Shown in pieces: positions 6,786 to 13,564 of a stretch of 22,372 nt of DNA. The position numbers were made by a program, and so were the translations under genes. The DNA is from an uncultured Collinsella sp. Its GTDB lineage: Bacteria; Actinomycetota; Coriobacteriia; Coriobacteriales; Coriobacteriaceae. Position 1 is the first letter of the stretch; each line of letters opens with the position of its first letter. The DNA lies in NCBI GenBank assembly GCA_900546105.1, contig URBP01000028.1, positions 1 through 22,372 on the forward strand. Direction: 5' to 3'. The notes under the pieces are model-generated. The model ran no database searches, was not told the origin of the DNA, and saw only the letters and a list, made by a program, of their open reading frames with translations.

Positions 6786-7271
6786 CTATTCAAATCGCAG
6801 TGCCGAGGCTTGTGCCGCCTGCATCACGCGCTGGAGCGGCACGTTATGCTCGCGGGCAAGACGGGCGCAGTCCTCGTACTCGGGCGCCGCACGCTCACTG
6901 CCGTCGGGCAGGGTGGCTACTTTGACGGCCACCTCGCCCCAAGGCGTCGCTACCTGCTCAAAACGACGCGGCAGGCAAACGCGTTCCATCACCTGGCGAC
7001 GAACGGCGTTGGTCGTGGTTTCCAAAAAGATAATCGTCTGCAGGCGTTCGATATCCTCATGCGAGCAGATCACCTGCAACTGCCATCCGGGGCGGCCCTT
7101 TTTGCAGTAAAGCGGCAACCAATGCACCTCGCGGGCGCCGGCCTTGCGCAGGCAATCGGCGGCATAGGCGAGTACCTCGGGCGACGCGTCGTCGATGTCG
7201 CACTCCAGCTTGACGATGGTTTCGGGCGCATCGATCTCGCGGGACAGCGGAGATGTACTTCCACGTTGCAT
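6786..7271 (-). CDS. Stand-alone LarC C-terminal (LarC2-like) protein
   Basis: A 161-residue protein matching only the C-terminal part of LarC (formerly DUF111), the nickel-inserting cyclometallase that completes the nickel-pincer nucleotide cofactor of lactate racemase. Visible motifs are ECDIDDASPEVLAYA (23-37), KKGRPG (57-62), ETTTNAVRR (84-92) and APEYEDC (129-135). Full LarC proteins are about 400 residues, and in Lactobacillus plantarum the two halves are joined by a ribosomal frameshift. Here no N-terminal half is found upstream, and no larA, larB or larE is in the window. The start at 7271 has AAAGGA 10 bp upstream; an open extension to 7481 crosses a palindromic repeat and is not used. 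The biochemical role of this short form is uncertain. Confidence 0.75.
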   Translation of the reverse strand: MQRGSTSPLSREIDAPETIVKLECDIDDASPEVLAYAADCLRKAGAREVHWLPLYCKKGRPGWQLQVICSHEDIERLQTIIFLETTTNAVRRQVMERVCLPRRFEQVATPWGEVAVKVATLPDGSERAAPEYEDCARLAREHNVPLQRVMQAAQASALRFE

Positions 7272-7382
7272 ACGGTCCGGATCCTTTCCGCACGGGCTCG
7301 TTTTATTCACCCAAACGCTAGCACATCGGACGTGGCGCAAGCGTGACTTTCGTCCGTCGCCGCCCTCGCCCCTATCCAAACA

Positions 7383-7437
7383 TGTACGCCAGCCTCCAAA
7401 CATGTCATTTTTTGCAGCTTTTGGAGGCTGACGTACA
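7383..7437 (-). repeat. 18-bp inverted repeat in divergent gap
   Basis: TGTACGCCAGCCTCCAAA (7383-7400) and TTTGGAGGCTGACGTACA (7420-7437) match at 17 of 18 positions around a 19-nt loop. The single mispair is C-A on the + strand but a G-U wobble on the - strand, favouring a - strand RNA fold, which would lie in a long leader of the larC2-like gene. TCCAAACATGT is also directly repeated (7375-7385 and 7395-7405). It lies in the 294-bp gap between two divergent genes. Confidence 0.7.
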
Positions 7438-7527
7438 CATTTTAGAGCGAGGCCGCACCGCGCGCCGCGCAGCCTTTCCAATCGATTTCGACCCCCGGCG
7501 TGCGCGGCGTGTTGAGAGCTGCGCCAT

Positions 7528-7533
7528 TACAAT
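7528..7533 (+). promoter_or_regulatory. Putative -10 box of the PHP phosphatase gene
   Basis: TACAAT lies 32 bp before the ATG at 7566. No convincing -35 box is seen 17 bp upstream, so the assignment is tentative. Confidence 0.3.
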
Positions 7534-7565
7534 GAAGCGGATTCGCTTGACGCAAAGGAGCCGCC

Positions 7566-8477
7566 ATGTCCGCTTGCCCGCTGGTCGATTGTCACACCCA
7601 CACCTCGTTTTCGGACGGCCATGCCTCGTTTGATGACAACGTCCGTGCCGCTGCTGCGGCAGGCTGCCGCGTTATGGTCTCGACCGACCACCTCGCCCTG
7701 CCTGCCAGTATGGATGCTAACTGCGAGGTGCAGGTCGTCGAGGGCGACTTGCCGGCACATCGTCTGGCCTTTGAGGACGCCCGCAGGCTTGCCGCGCAAA
7801 TCGCGCCGGAGCTCGAGCTTATCTATGGCTTTGAATGCGATTGGTACGAGGGCTGCGAACCCTTGGTTGAGCGCTGGTCCCAGGGCGCCGTGGTGCGCTT
7901 GGGCAGCGTGCATTGGATTGGCGACCCGGGCGATATCATGGCAGGTGCCGCGGGTACGGTGGGAACGGAAAACGTCGCGCGCCCCGATACACCCGATTCC
8001 CTTTGCGGCTGGATCGACGACGATACCAACCTGCATGTTTGGGAAAACCTGGGCGTGCGCGGCGTGTGGGAGCGCTACGTCGACGACTGGTGCCGTGCTT
8101 GCGAAAGCTCACTCAACTTTGATGTAATGGCCCATCCCGACCTGGTCATGCGCTTTTCGAAGGAAGGCTTTGCGCCCGATTTTGACCCGGCGCCGTTTTG
8201 GGAGCAGATGGCCGAATGCGCCCACGATACGGGTCGCCGCGTTGAGGTCTCGACCGCCGCACCGCGCAAGGGGCTCGACGATTACTACCCCGCGACCGGG
8301 CTGTTGCGCCGCTTCGCCCATGCCGAGGTGCCCATCACCTTTGGCTCGGACGCGCACCGCGCCTGCGACATCTGCTGGAACATCGGCGAGGCCCAGGCCC
8401 ACGCCTACGACTGCGGCTACCGGGCCTTCGATATCCCCCACCCCACCGGCGAATGGGAATCCACGCCCCTCGCCTAA
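7566..8477 (+). CDS. hisK: PHP-family histidinol-phosphatase
   Basis: A 303-residue PHP-domain phosphoesterase, best read as the histidinol-phosphate phosphatase (HisK/HisJ type) that forms L-histidinol. Metal-ligand motifs appear in PHP order: DCHTHT near the N-terminus, STDH, YGFECDW, LGSVHW, MAHPDL, EVSTAAPRKG and FGSDAHR. The ATG follows AAAGGAG by 6 bp. It converges on hisE, and the operon opposite has a HisB with only the dehydratase domain, so a separate phosphatase is needed. Both facts support this role over the other PHP functions, though the family is diverse. The symbol follows the Bacillus-type enzyme. Confidence 0.82.
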   Translation: MSACPLVDCHTHTSFSDGHASFDDNVRAAAAAGCRVMVSTDHLALPASMDANCEVQVVEGDLPAHRLAFEDARRLAAQIAPELELIYGFECDWYEGCEPLVERWSQGAVVRLGSVHWIGDPGDIMAGAAGTVGTENVARPDTPDSLCGWIDDDTNLHVWENLGVRGVWERYVDDWCRACESSLNFDVMAHPDLVMRFSKEGFAPDFDPAPFWEQMAECAHDTGRRVEVSTAAPRKGLDDYYPATGLLRRFAHAEVPITFGSDAHRACDICWNIGEAQAHAYDCGYRAFDIPHPTGEWESTPLA

Positions 8478-8509
8478 CTAGTCGTTTAAGAACGTCCCCA
8501 ATGACTAGT
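8477..8509. repeat. Palindrome spanning two convergent stop codons
   Basis: ACTAGTC (8477-8483) and GACTAGT (8503-8509) are a perfect inverted repeat around a 19-nt loop containing ACGTCCCC. The left arm starts on the last base of the hisK stop codon and the right arm contains the TAG stop of hisE. There is no T-tract on either side, so it is not a typical terminator, though it may protect or end both mRNAs. Confidence 0.6.
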
Positions 8510-8822
8510 GGCGGCGGGCGTTGAGTTCGCCGGCCAGTTCGTCGAGGGTGATGCCGTAGCGCTCGAGCGTCACGAGCAGGTGGTAGATCAGGTCGCCGGC
8601 CTCGTAGCGGATGTGATCGTGGTCGTTATCCTTGCAGGCCATGATCACCTCGCTCGCCTCCTCGGCAAGCTTCTTGAGAAGCTCGTCCTCGACGTCGGTC
8701 AGCAGACGCGCGGTATAGCTCTCCTGCGGCGGCGCATCGCGACGGCCGTGAATCACCTCGGCCAGTCCCGTCAGCGTCTCACCGATGTTTCCCGGCTGCA
8801 CGTTAGCTGTTCTGACTCCCAT
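8505..8822 (-). CDS. hisE: Phosphoribosyl-ATP pyrophosphatase
   Basis: A 105-residue MazG-like all-alpha enzyme catalysing the second step of histidine synthesis, PR-ATP to PR-AMP plus PPi. The core KLAEEASEVIMACKD followed by YEAGDLIYHLLVTL carries the E-E-x-x-E and E-x-x-D metal ligands. Length is normal for a monofunctional HisE. The ATG follows GAGGAAAT. It is the last gene of the his operon and starts 15 bp after a small gene of unknown function. Confidence 0.95.
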   Translation of the reverse strand: MGVRTANVQPGNIGETLTGLAEVIHGRRDAPPQESYTARLLTDVEDELLKKLAEEASEVIMACKDNDHDHIRYEAGDLIYHLLVTLERYGITLDELAGELNARRH

Positions 8823-8837
8823 GGTTATTTCCTCTCG

Positions 8838-9065
8838 TTACTGCAGCGTAAAGTAGGTACCGGTCTCATCGAACCGAGGCTTTGCGCCCTTTTTCTCAAA
8901 GAACTCGACGATGACGGCATGGGCCTCATCGAGCCTTTCCTTCTCGGCCTCGAGCCAAAGCGACTGCGCCCCGCAGGCATCAGTCAGGTGCACGCGGCAT
9001 GGCACGCCCGCGCGGAGGAGCTCGGTGTTGCATTCGGCGACCTCGAACGGCGTCACGACTTTCAT
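8838..9065 (-). CDS. Small TDAC/RDAC-type protein in the his operon
   Basis: A 75-residue soluble protein without signal peptide or membrane segment, of no known function. It shows VAECNTELLRAGV, the motif LTDACGAQSLWLE with a cysteine, and a C-terminal FDETGTYFTLQ. From memory it resembles a small family named after an R-D-A-C motif in Coriobacteriia; this could not be checked. Its start codon overlaps the hisI stop by 4 bp (ATGA), with GGGGGAG upstream, and hisE follows 15 bp later, so co-translation with HisI is likely. Position between the two enzymes acting on PR-ATP and PR-AMP suggests an accessory or regulatory part in this branch, but that is inference. Confidence 0.8.
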   Translation of the reverse strand: MKVVTPFEVAECNTELLRAGVPCRVHLTDACGAQSLWLEAEKERLDEAHAVIVEFFEKKGAKPRFDETGTYFTLQ

Positions 9066-9403
9066 CGCACTCCCCCTTCCACGCGCTTAAAGAAGCAGGT
9101 ACGGTTGCCGGTATGGCAGGCCGGGCCCGGTGAGTCCACCTTGACCAGCAGCGTATCGCTATCGCAGTCGGCCCAGAGCTCCTTGACCTCCTGCATGTTG
9201 CCACTCGTCGCGCCCTTGTTCCAGAGCTCCTGACGGCTGCGACTCCAAAACCACGTGGTCCCGGTCTTGAGCGTCAGCCCCACCGATTCCTCGTTCATCC
9301 AAGCAACCATAAGCACCTCACCGGTGTCATGCTGCTGAACCACGCAAGGAATCAGCCCGCGGGCGTCGTATTTAAGATCAGCAGCTTCTACTACCTCAGT
9401 CAT
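9062..9403 (-). CDS. hisI: Phosphoribosyl-AMP cyclohydrolase
   Basis: A 113-residue zinc/magnesium enzyme that opens the purine ring of PR-AMP (third step of histidine synthesis). Conserved blocks are LIPCVVQQHDTGEVLMVAWMN, TWFWSRSRQELWNKG, the metal site DCDSD, and the cysteine-containing ACHTGNRTCFF. Two consecutive ATG codons (9406, 9403) follow GGGAGG; the second has the better spacing (4 bp) and is chosen. It is separated from hisF by 149 bp containing a large palindrome, unlike the tight spacing of the other his genes, and overlaps the next small gene by 4 bp. Confidence 0.95.
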   Translation of the reverse strand: MTEVVEAADLKYDARGLIPCVVQQHDTGEVLMVAWMNEESVGLTLKTGTTWFWSRSRQELWNKGATSGNMQEVKELWADCDSDTLLVKVDSPGPACHTGNRTCFFKRVEGGVR

Positions 9404-9448
9404 CATTCCTCCCAAGTAATAACAGTAAGCCCCACAGGCCGGCGAGGG

Positions 9449-9543
9449 TTGCCCAGGTGCCCGAGATTCCGAGCGACAAGCCCGACGACGCGTACTTTGG
9501 TACGCGAGGAGGGTTGGAGCCGGAAGGTCGGGTGCCTGGGCAA
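9449..9543 (+). repeat. 95-bp nested palindrome between hisF and hisI
   Basis: The outer arms (9449-9464 and 9528-9543, TTGCCCAGG...CCCGA) match at 14 of 16 positions. TTCCG (9467-9471) pairs with CGGAA (9521-9525), and the tip is a perfect CGCGTAC/GTACGCG stem (9489-9495, 9500-9506) with a TTTG loop. Both outer-arm mismatches are G-U wobbles on the + strand but A-C mispairs on the - strand, although the operon runs on the - strand. It fills most of the gap. It may be a REP-like repeat or an mRNA-stability element. Confidence 0.65.
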
Positions 9544-9552
9544 GCCGCAGCG

Positions 9553-10335
9553 CTAGAAATCCAATCTCATGGGAATACCTTGAGATGCCATGTATTCCTT
9601 AACCTGACGAATGCTGAAGGTTCCAAAGTGAAAGACGCTGGCCGCCAGCACGGCATCGGCCTCGCCCTCGATCACGCCCTCGGCGAAATGCTCGAGCGTG
9701 CCCACGCCGCCGCTCGCGATGACGGGGATTGGCACCGCGCGCGCCACGGCGCGGGTGAGCGCCAGGTCAAAGCCGGCCTTGGTGCCGTCGCGGTCCATGC
9801 TGGTCAGCAGAATCTCGCCGGCGCCGCGGCGAGCCGCCTCCTCGGCCCACGCCACCGCGTCGATACCCGTGGCATTGCGGCCTCCCGCGATAAAGACCTC
9901 CCACTTGTCGGCATCCGGCTGCCCAGGCAGGCCGACGCGCTTGGCATCGATCGCCACGACCACGGCCTGGCTGCCAAACGCCGCGGCAGCTTGGCTGATC
10001 AGCGATGGGTCGCGCACAGCGGCAGAGTTGAGCGATACCTTGTCGGCACCGGCCGCCACCATCGTTCGCATGCCCGCAAGGTCGCGAAAGCCACCGCCCA
10101 CGGCGTAGGGAATGGCGAGCTCCTCGGCCGCATGCGCCGCCATCTCGATGGTCGTCGCGCGGTTGTCGCTCGTGGCGGTAATGTCCAGGAAGACGACCTC
10201 GTCTGCACCTTCGCGGTCGTAGGCACGGGCCAGCTCCACCGGGTCGCCCGCATCGCGCAGGCTCACAAAGTTGACGCCCTTGACCACGCGGCCGTCCTTA
10301 ACATCCAGACAGGGAATCACGCGCTTGGTAAGCAT
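9553..10335 (-). CDS. hisF: Imidazole glycerol phosphate synthase, cyclase subunit
   Basis: A 260-residue (beta/alpha)8 barrel that uses ammonia from HisH to convert PRFAR into imidazole glycerol phosphate and AICAR. The catalytic aspartates are at the canonical positions, Asp11 (PCLDV) and Asp130 (VAIDAK). Phosphate-binding motifs AVGGGFRD and IASGGVGTLEH are present. The ATG follows GGAGGAG and lies 3 bp after the hisA stop codon. A large palindrome separates it from hisI. Confidence 0.97.
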   Translation of the reverse strand: MLTKRVIPCLDVKDGRVVKGVNFVSLRDAGDPVELARAYDREGADEVVFLDITATSDNRATTIEMAAHAAEELAIPYAVGGGFRDLAGMRTMVAAGADKVSLNSAAVRDPSLISQAAAAFGSQAVVVAIDAKRVGLPGQPDADKWEVFIAGGRNATGIDAVAWAEEAARRGAGEILLTSMDRDGTKAGFDLALTRAVARAVPIPVIASGGVGTLEHFAEGVIEGEADAVLAASVFHFGTFSIRQVKEYMASQGIPMRLDF

Positions 10336-10338
10336 GGG

Positions 10339-11082
10339 CTACTCCTCCCCTCGCGCGGCGGCCAACGCCTGTACCAGCGTAAAGTTGCCCTCGTAGAGCG
10401 CGCGACCGGTGATGGCGCCCTCAATAGCGCCCTCGCCCACCGCGGCGAGCGCACGGATATCGTCGAGCGTCGAGATGCCGCCCGACGCCACAACGGGAAA
10501 GCCCGCGACCTCGGCCACATGGCGATATGCTGCCACGTCGATGCCCGTCTGCATACCGTCGCGCGCGATATCGGTATACACCAGATGTTTAAAGCCCAGC
10601 TCCGTGAGCTGCGCCACGGCATCGTCGAGCGCCACACCCGCACCGTCGCGCCAACCGTTCACCTTGACCTGGCCGTCACGGGCGGCAATGTCAGCCACCA
10701 GCAGCTCGCCAAAGCCTTGGGCCGCCACCTCGGCAAAACCCGGCTCAGTCACCAGCACGGTGCCCAGCGCAATGCGGCGTGCGCCGTAGCCTGCCAGCTC
10801 ATCGATGCGCGCGAGCGAACGGACGCCGCCGCCCACGTCCACGGACAGGCCGTCGACGCCGCAGATAGCCTTGATCGCCGCCGAGTTGGCAGCGCACGCG
10901 TCCTCGTCCTCGCCAAAGGCAGCGGACAGGTCGACGACATGCACCCAGTTCGCGCCCTGCTCGGCAAACGAGCGGGCGACGGCGACGGGGTCGTCGGAAT
11001 ATACCTTGCAGCGGCTGCGGTCGCCGCGCTCCAGGCGCACAACCTTGCCGCCGATCAGATCGATTGCGGGAAACAGGATCAT
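10339..11082 (-). CDS. hisA: ProFAR isomerase (HisA)
   Basis: A 247-residue (beta/alpha)8 barrel isomerising ProFAR to PRFAR. Asp8 (PAIDL) and Asp131 (VADIAARDG) match the catalytic pair, with GGGVRS and ASGGIST as phosphate-binding loops. Actinobacteria often have PriA, a HisA that also does the TrpF reaction; sequence reading alone cannot exclude this. The ATG overlaps the hisH stop by 4 bp, indicating translational coupling. Confidence 0.95.
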   Translation of the reverse strand: MILFPAIDLIGGKVVRLERGDRSRCKVYSDDPVAVARSFAEQGANWVHVVDLSAAFGEDEDACAANSAAIKAICGVDGLSVDVGGGVRSLARIDELAGYGARRIALGTVLVTEPGFAEVAAQGFGELLVADIAARDGQVKVNGWRDGAGVALDDAVAQLTELGFKHLVYTDIARDGMQTGIDVAAYRHVAEVAGFPVVASGGISTLDDIRALAAVGEGAIEGAITGRALYEGNFTLVQALAAARGEE

Positions 11083-11780
11083 CGGCCAACCTCCTCGACG
11101 ATGCTCACGAAGTTCTTAAGAATGCGCTGTCCCAGGGCCGAGGATTTCTCGGGATGAAACTGGCAACCCCACACGTTGCCATGACGCGCGATGCACGGGA
11201 AGCTCCGCGTGTAGTGCGTGCGCGCCAAAACATCAGCGGCATCGGCGTCGTCGGCCACCGCGTAGCTGTGGGTGAAGTACATGTTGGCGTCCTCGGCAAA
11301 ACCGGCGAGCAACGGATCGGCCGCGCCGGCGGGCGTCATGTGCACCTGGTCCCAGCCCACGTGCGGCACCTTCAGGCGACTCGATTCCAAGCGCGTGCAC
11401 GAACCGCGCATAATGCCCAGGCCATCGACCCAGGGGCCACCGGCATGCTCGGGGGTGCTGCCGTCTGCAGCCATGCCCTCGCCCGCAGGAACGCCCTCGT
11501 TGCCGCGCTCAAAAAACAGCTGAAGGCCCAGGCAGATGCCGAGCAGCGGAGTTCCGGCGGCAACGGCATCGAGCACGGCCACCTCCTCGCCGCTCTGACG
11601 CATAAAGGCGATCGCGTCATAGAACGCACCCACGCCCGGGATGACCAGGCCGTCGGCGTTGCGGATCTGCTCCGGATCGTCCGACGTGCAGGCGGCAGCA
11701 CCGGCGCGCGCAAGCCCGCGCACGACGCTCGACAAGTTGCCCTTGTGGTAGTCGACCACCACGATCTTCGGTTCGCCCAC
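11079..11780 (-). CDS. hisH: Imidazole glycerol phosphate synthase, glutaminase subunit
   Basis: A 233-residue class I glutamine amidotransferase feeding ammonia to HisF. The triad is visible: Cys83 in GICLGLQ, His209 and Glu211 in GCQFHPE; KVPHVGW (137-143) is the HisH interface motif. The frame is open for 93 more codons, but these overlap hisB antisense-like sequence and a hairpin. The GTG at 11780 has GGAGGGG at good spacing and the protein then begins GEPKIVVVDYHKGN as the family does. Residues about 91-115 are a Gly/Ala/Glu-rich insertion after the nucleophile loop, longer than in typical HisH. It lies 79 bp after hisB, with a hairpin in the gap. Confidence 0.93.
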   Translation of the reverse strand: MGEPKIVVVDYHKGNLSSVVRGLARAGAAACTSDDPEQIRNADGLVIPGVGAFYDAIAFMRQSGEEVAVLDAVAAGTPLLGICLGLQLFFERGNEGVPAGEGMAADGSTPEHAGGPWVDGLGIMRGSCTRLESSRLKVPHVGWDQVHMTPAGAADPLLAGFAEDANMYFTHSYAVADDADAADVLARTHYTRSFPCIARHGNVWGCQFHPEKSSALGQRILKNFVSIVEEVGR

Positions 11781-11805
11781 GCGACCCCTCCACTTCTCAT
11801 CATCC

Positions 11806-11846
11806 AAAACCACCACAAAGAGGACAGGCATCTTCGTGGTGGTTTT
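11806..11846. repeat. Intercistronic hairpin between hisB and hisH
   Basis: AAAACCACCAC (11806-11816) and GTGGTGGTTTT (11836-11846) form a perfect 11-bp inverted repeat with a 19-nt loop. The arms end in four T on either strand, so it could act as a weak bidirectional terminator or as an mRNA processing/stability element inside the operon. Confidence 0.6.
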
Positions 11847-11859
11847 ACCCTTGTGACGG

Positions 11860-12447
11860 TTACAGCGAGCCCTTGGTGCTGGGGATACCCTGCACGCGGG
11901 GATCGAGTTCGCAGGCGCGGCGCATCGTGCGGCCCACGGCCTTAAAGGCGGCCTCGATAATGTGGTGCGAATTGCCGCCCGCCAGCTCGCGCACGTGCAG
12001 CGTGAGCTTGGCATCGCGCGCAAAGGCATAGAAGAACTCGACGGCCAGCTCGGTATCAAAGCTGCCCACGCGCTCAGTCGGCACGGGCAGCTCGCAATAG
12101 GCCTGCCCGCGACCCGAGATATCCACGGCGGCCATCACGAGTGTCTCGTCCATGGCGATCGCCGCGTCGGCAAAGCGCGTAATACCCGCCTTGTCGCCCA
12201 GCGCCTGGCAAAACGCTTCGCCCAGCACAATGCCCGTGTCCTCAACGGTGTGGTGCGCGTCGACCTCGACGTCGCCCACCGCATGCACCGTCAGATCGAA
12301 CAGGCCATGGCGGCCAAAAGCGTTGAGTATGTGGTCGAAAAACGGCACGCCGGTCGAGATGTCGCACACGCCAGATCCGTCCAGGTCGAGCTTTACGACA
12401 ATGTCGGTCTCGCCCGTCTTGCGGGTTACCTCGGCATAGCGGTCCAT
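11860..12447 (-). CDS. hisB: Imidazoleglycerol-phosphate dehydratase
   Basis: A 195-residue manganese enzyme converting imidazole glycerol phosphate to imidazole acetol phosphate. The two diagnostic metal-binding motifs are present, DAHHTVED (63-70) and NSHHIIEAAFK (159-169). It is the monofunctional form, with no histidinol phosphatase domain, in keeping with the separate PHP phosphatase at 7566-8477. The ATG abuts the hisC stop codon, and its ribosome binding site (GGAGGAG) lies within the end of hisC. Confidence 0.97.
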   Translation of the reverse strand: MDRYAEVTRKTGETDIVVKLDLDGSGVCDISTGVPFFDHILNAFGRHGLFDLTVHAVGDVEVDAHHTVEDTGIVLGEAFCQALGDKAGITRFADAAIAMDETLVMAAVDISGRGQAYCELPVPTERVGSFDTELAVEFFYAFARDAKLTLHVRELAGGNSHHIIEAAFKAVGRTMRRACELDPRVQGIPSTKGSL

Positions 12448-13563
12448 CTACATCTCCTCCTTCACCAGCGCGGCAAACGCGGCCAGCACCTCGTCGTTTT
12501 CCTGCGGCGTACCCACAGTGATGCGCAGACAGTCCGCAAGCCCCGGCGCGTAGCTAAAGTCGCGCACCAAAATCGAATACTCGTCGCGCAGACGCTCGCG
12601 CACGCGCGTGGCATGCGGCGTGCGCACGAGCACAAAGTTCGCCGCGCTCGGCCATGCCTCCACGGGCATGCCATCGGCAGCCATTGCGCGCAGGGCGCAC
12701 AGCTCGCGCTCGCGCTCGGATGCGATCTGTGCCACCACGGGCGTGTAGGCATCACGGGCACGCACGCAGGCAAGTGCTGCCGCCTGGCTCAGCACGTTAA
12801 CTGAATAGATCTGGCGAATCGCCGCGAACACGTCGACGACCTCGGGCGCCGCAATCACATAGCCCAGACGCGTGCCGGCGGCGCCAAACGCCTTGGACAG
12901 CGTATGTAGAATCACCAGGTTGGGATGCTCGGCGATAAGGCCTTGCGCCGTGGTGGCCGCGCCAAACGAATCGTCGGCAAACTCCACGTAGGCCTCGTCA
13001 ACCATTACCATGCCGGGGCACGCATCGCACAGCGCCGCGACAAAGTCGAGCGGTGCCACGTCACCCGTGGGGTTGTTGGGCGAGGTCACGATTGCCAGGT
13101 TACACTCGGGTGCCGCCGCAAGCACGGCGGCCTGGTCGAGCTCAAAGGTCGCGGGGTCGCGCCACACGTCGCGCACCTCGGTCTGGCAGAGCGACGCAAA
13201 GAACGCATACTCGCTAAAGCACGGCGGGCAGTTGAGCAGGGTCCGTCCCGCGCCGCCAAACGCCAACAGGTAGTTATAGAGCAGCTCGTCGCCGCCGTTG
13301 CCCACGCAGACATTCTCACGCGCCACACCATGCCAAGCGGCAAGCTCGTCGCGCAGATCGTTGGACATGGGATCGGGATAGCGGTTGAGCGGCGTGGCAG
13401 CCAGGGCGGCGTCGACCGCCTCGCGCACGCCGGCCGGCACGGGATAGGTGTTCTCGTTGGCCGAAAGGTTGATGCGCGTGGGCGTAAAGTTGGGATCGTA
13501 GGGCTCAATACCGGCCAGGTAAGGCTGGACGAGCTCCTTCATGCGAGGCGTGAGTTCGGCCAT
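12448..13563 (-). CDS. hisC: Histidinol-phosphate aminotransferase
   Basis: A 371-residue PLP-dependent class I/II aminotransferase converting imidazole acetol phosphate and glutamate to histidinol phosphate. The Schiff-base lysine is Lys224 in TLSKAFGAAGTRLGY. Other family marks are NLSANENTYPVP near the N-terminus, RYPDP (61-65), SPNNPTGD (161-168) and VDEAYVEF (188-195). The ATG follows GGGGAGG and lies 1 bp after the hisD stop. Confidence 0.95.
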   Translation of the reverse strand: MAELTPRMKELVQPYLAGIEPYDPNFTPTRINLSANENTYPVPAGVREAVDAALAATPLNRYPDPMSNDLRDELAAWHGVARENVCVGNGGDELLYNYLLAFGGAGRTLLNCPPCFSEYAFFASLCQTEVRDVWRDPATFELDQAAVLAAAPECNLAIVTSPNNPTGDVAPLDFVAALCDACPGMVMVDEAYVEFADDSFGAATTAQGLIAEHPNLVILHTLSKAFGAAGTRLGYVIAAPEVVDVFAAIRQIYSVNVLSQAAALACVRARDAYTPVVAQIASERERELCALRAMAADGMPVEAWPSAANFVLVRTPHATRVRERLRDEYSILVRDFSYAPGLADCLRITVGTPQENDEVLAAFAALVKEEM

Positions 13564-13564
13564 A

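Noticed and set aside
7272..7481. N-terminal extension of the LarC2-like protein
   Set aside because: It crosses the 7383-7437 inverted repeat, does not resemble LarC, and the start at 7271 has its own ribosome binding site.
11781..12059. N-terminal extension of HisH
   Set aside because: The extra residues overlap hisB out of frame and cross a hairpin; the GTG at 11780 has a good ribosome binding site and gives a normal HisH start.
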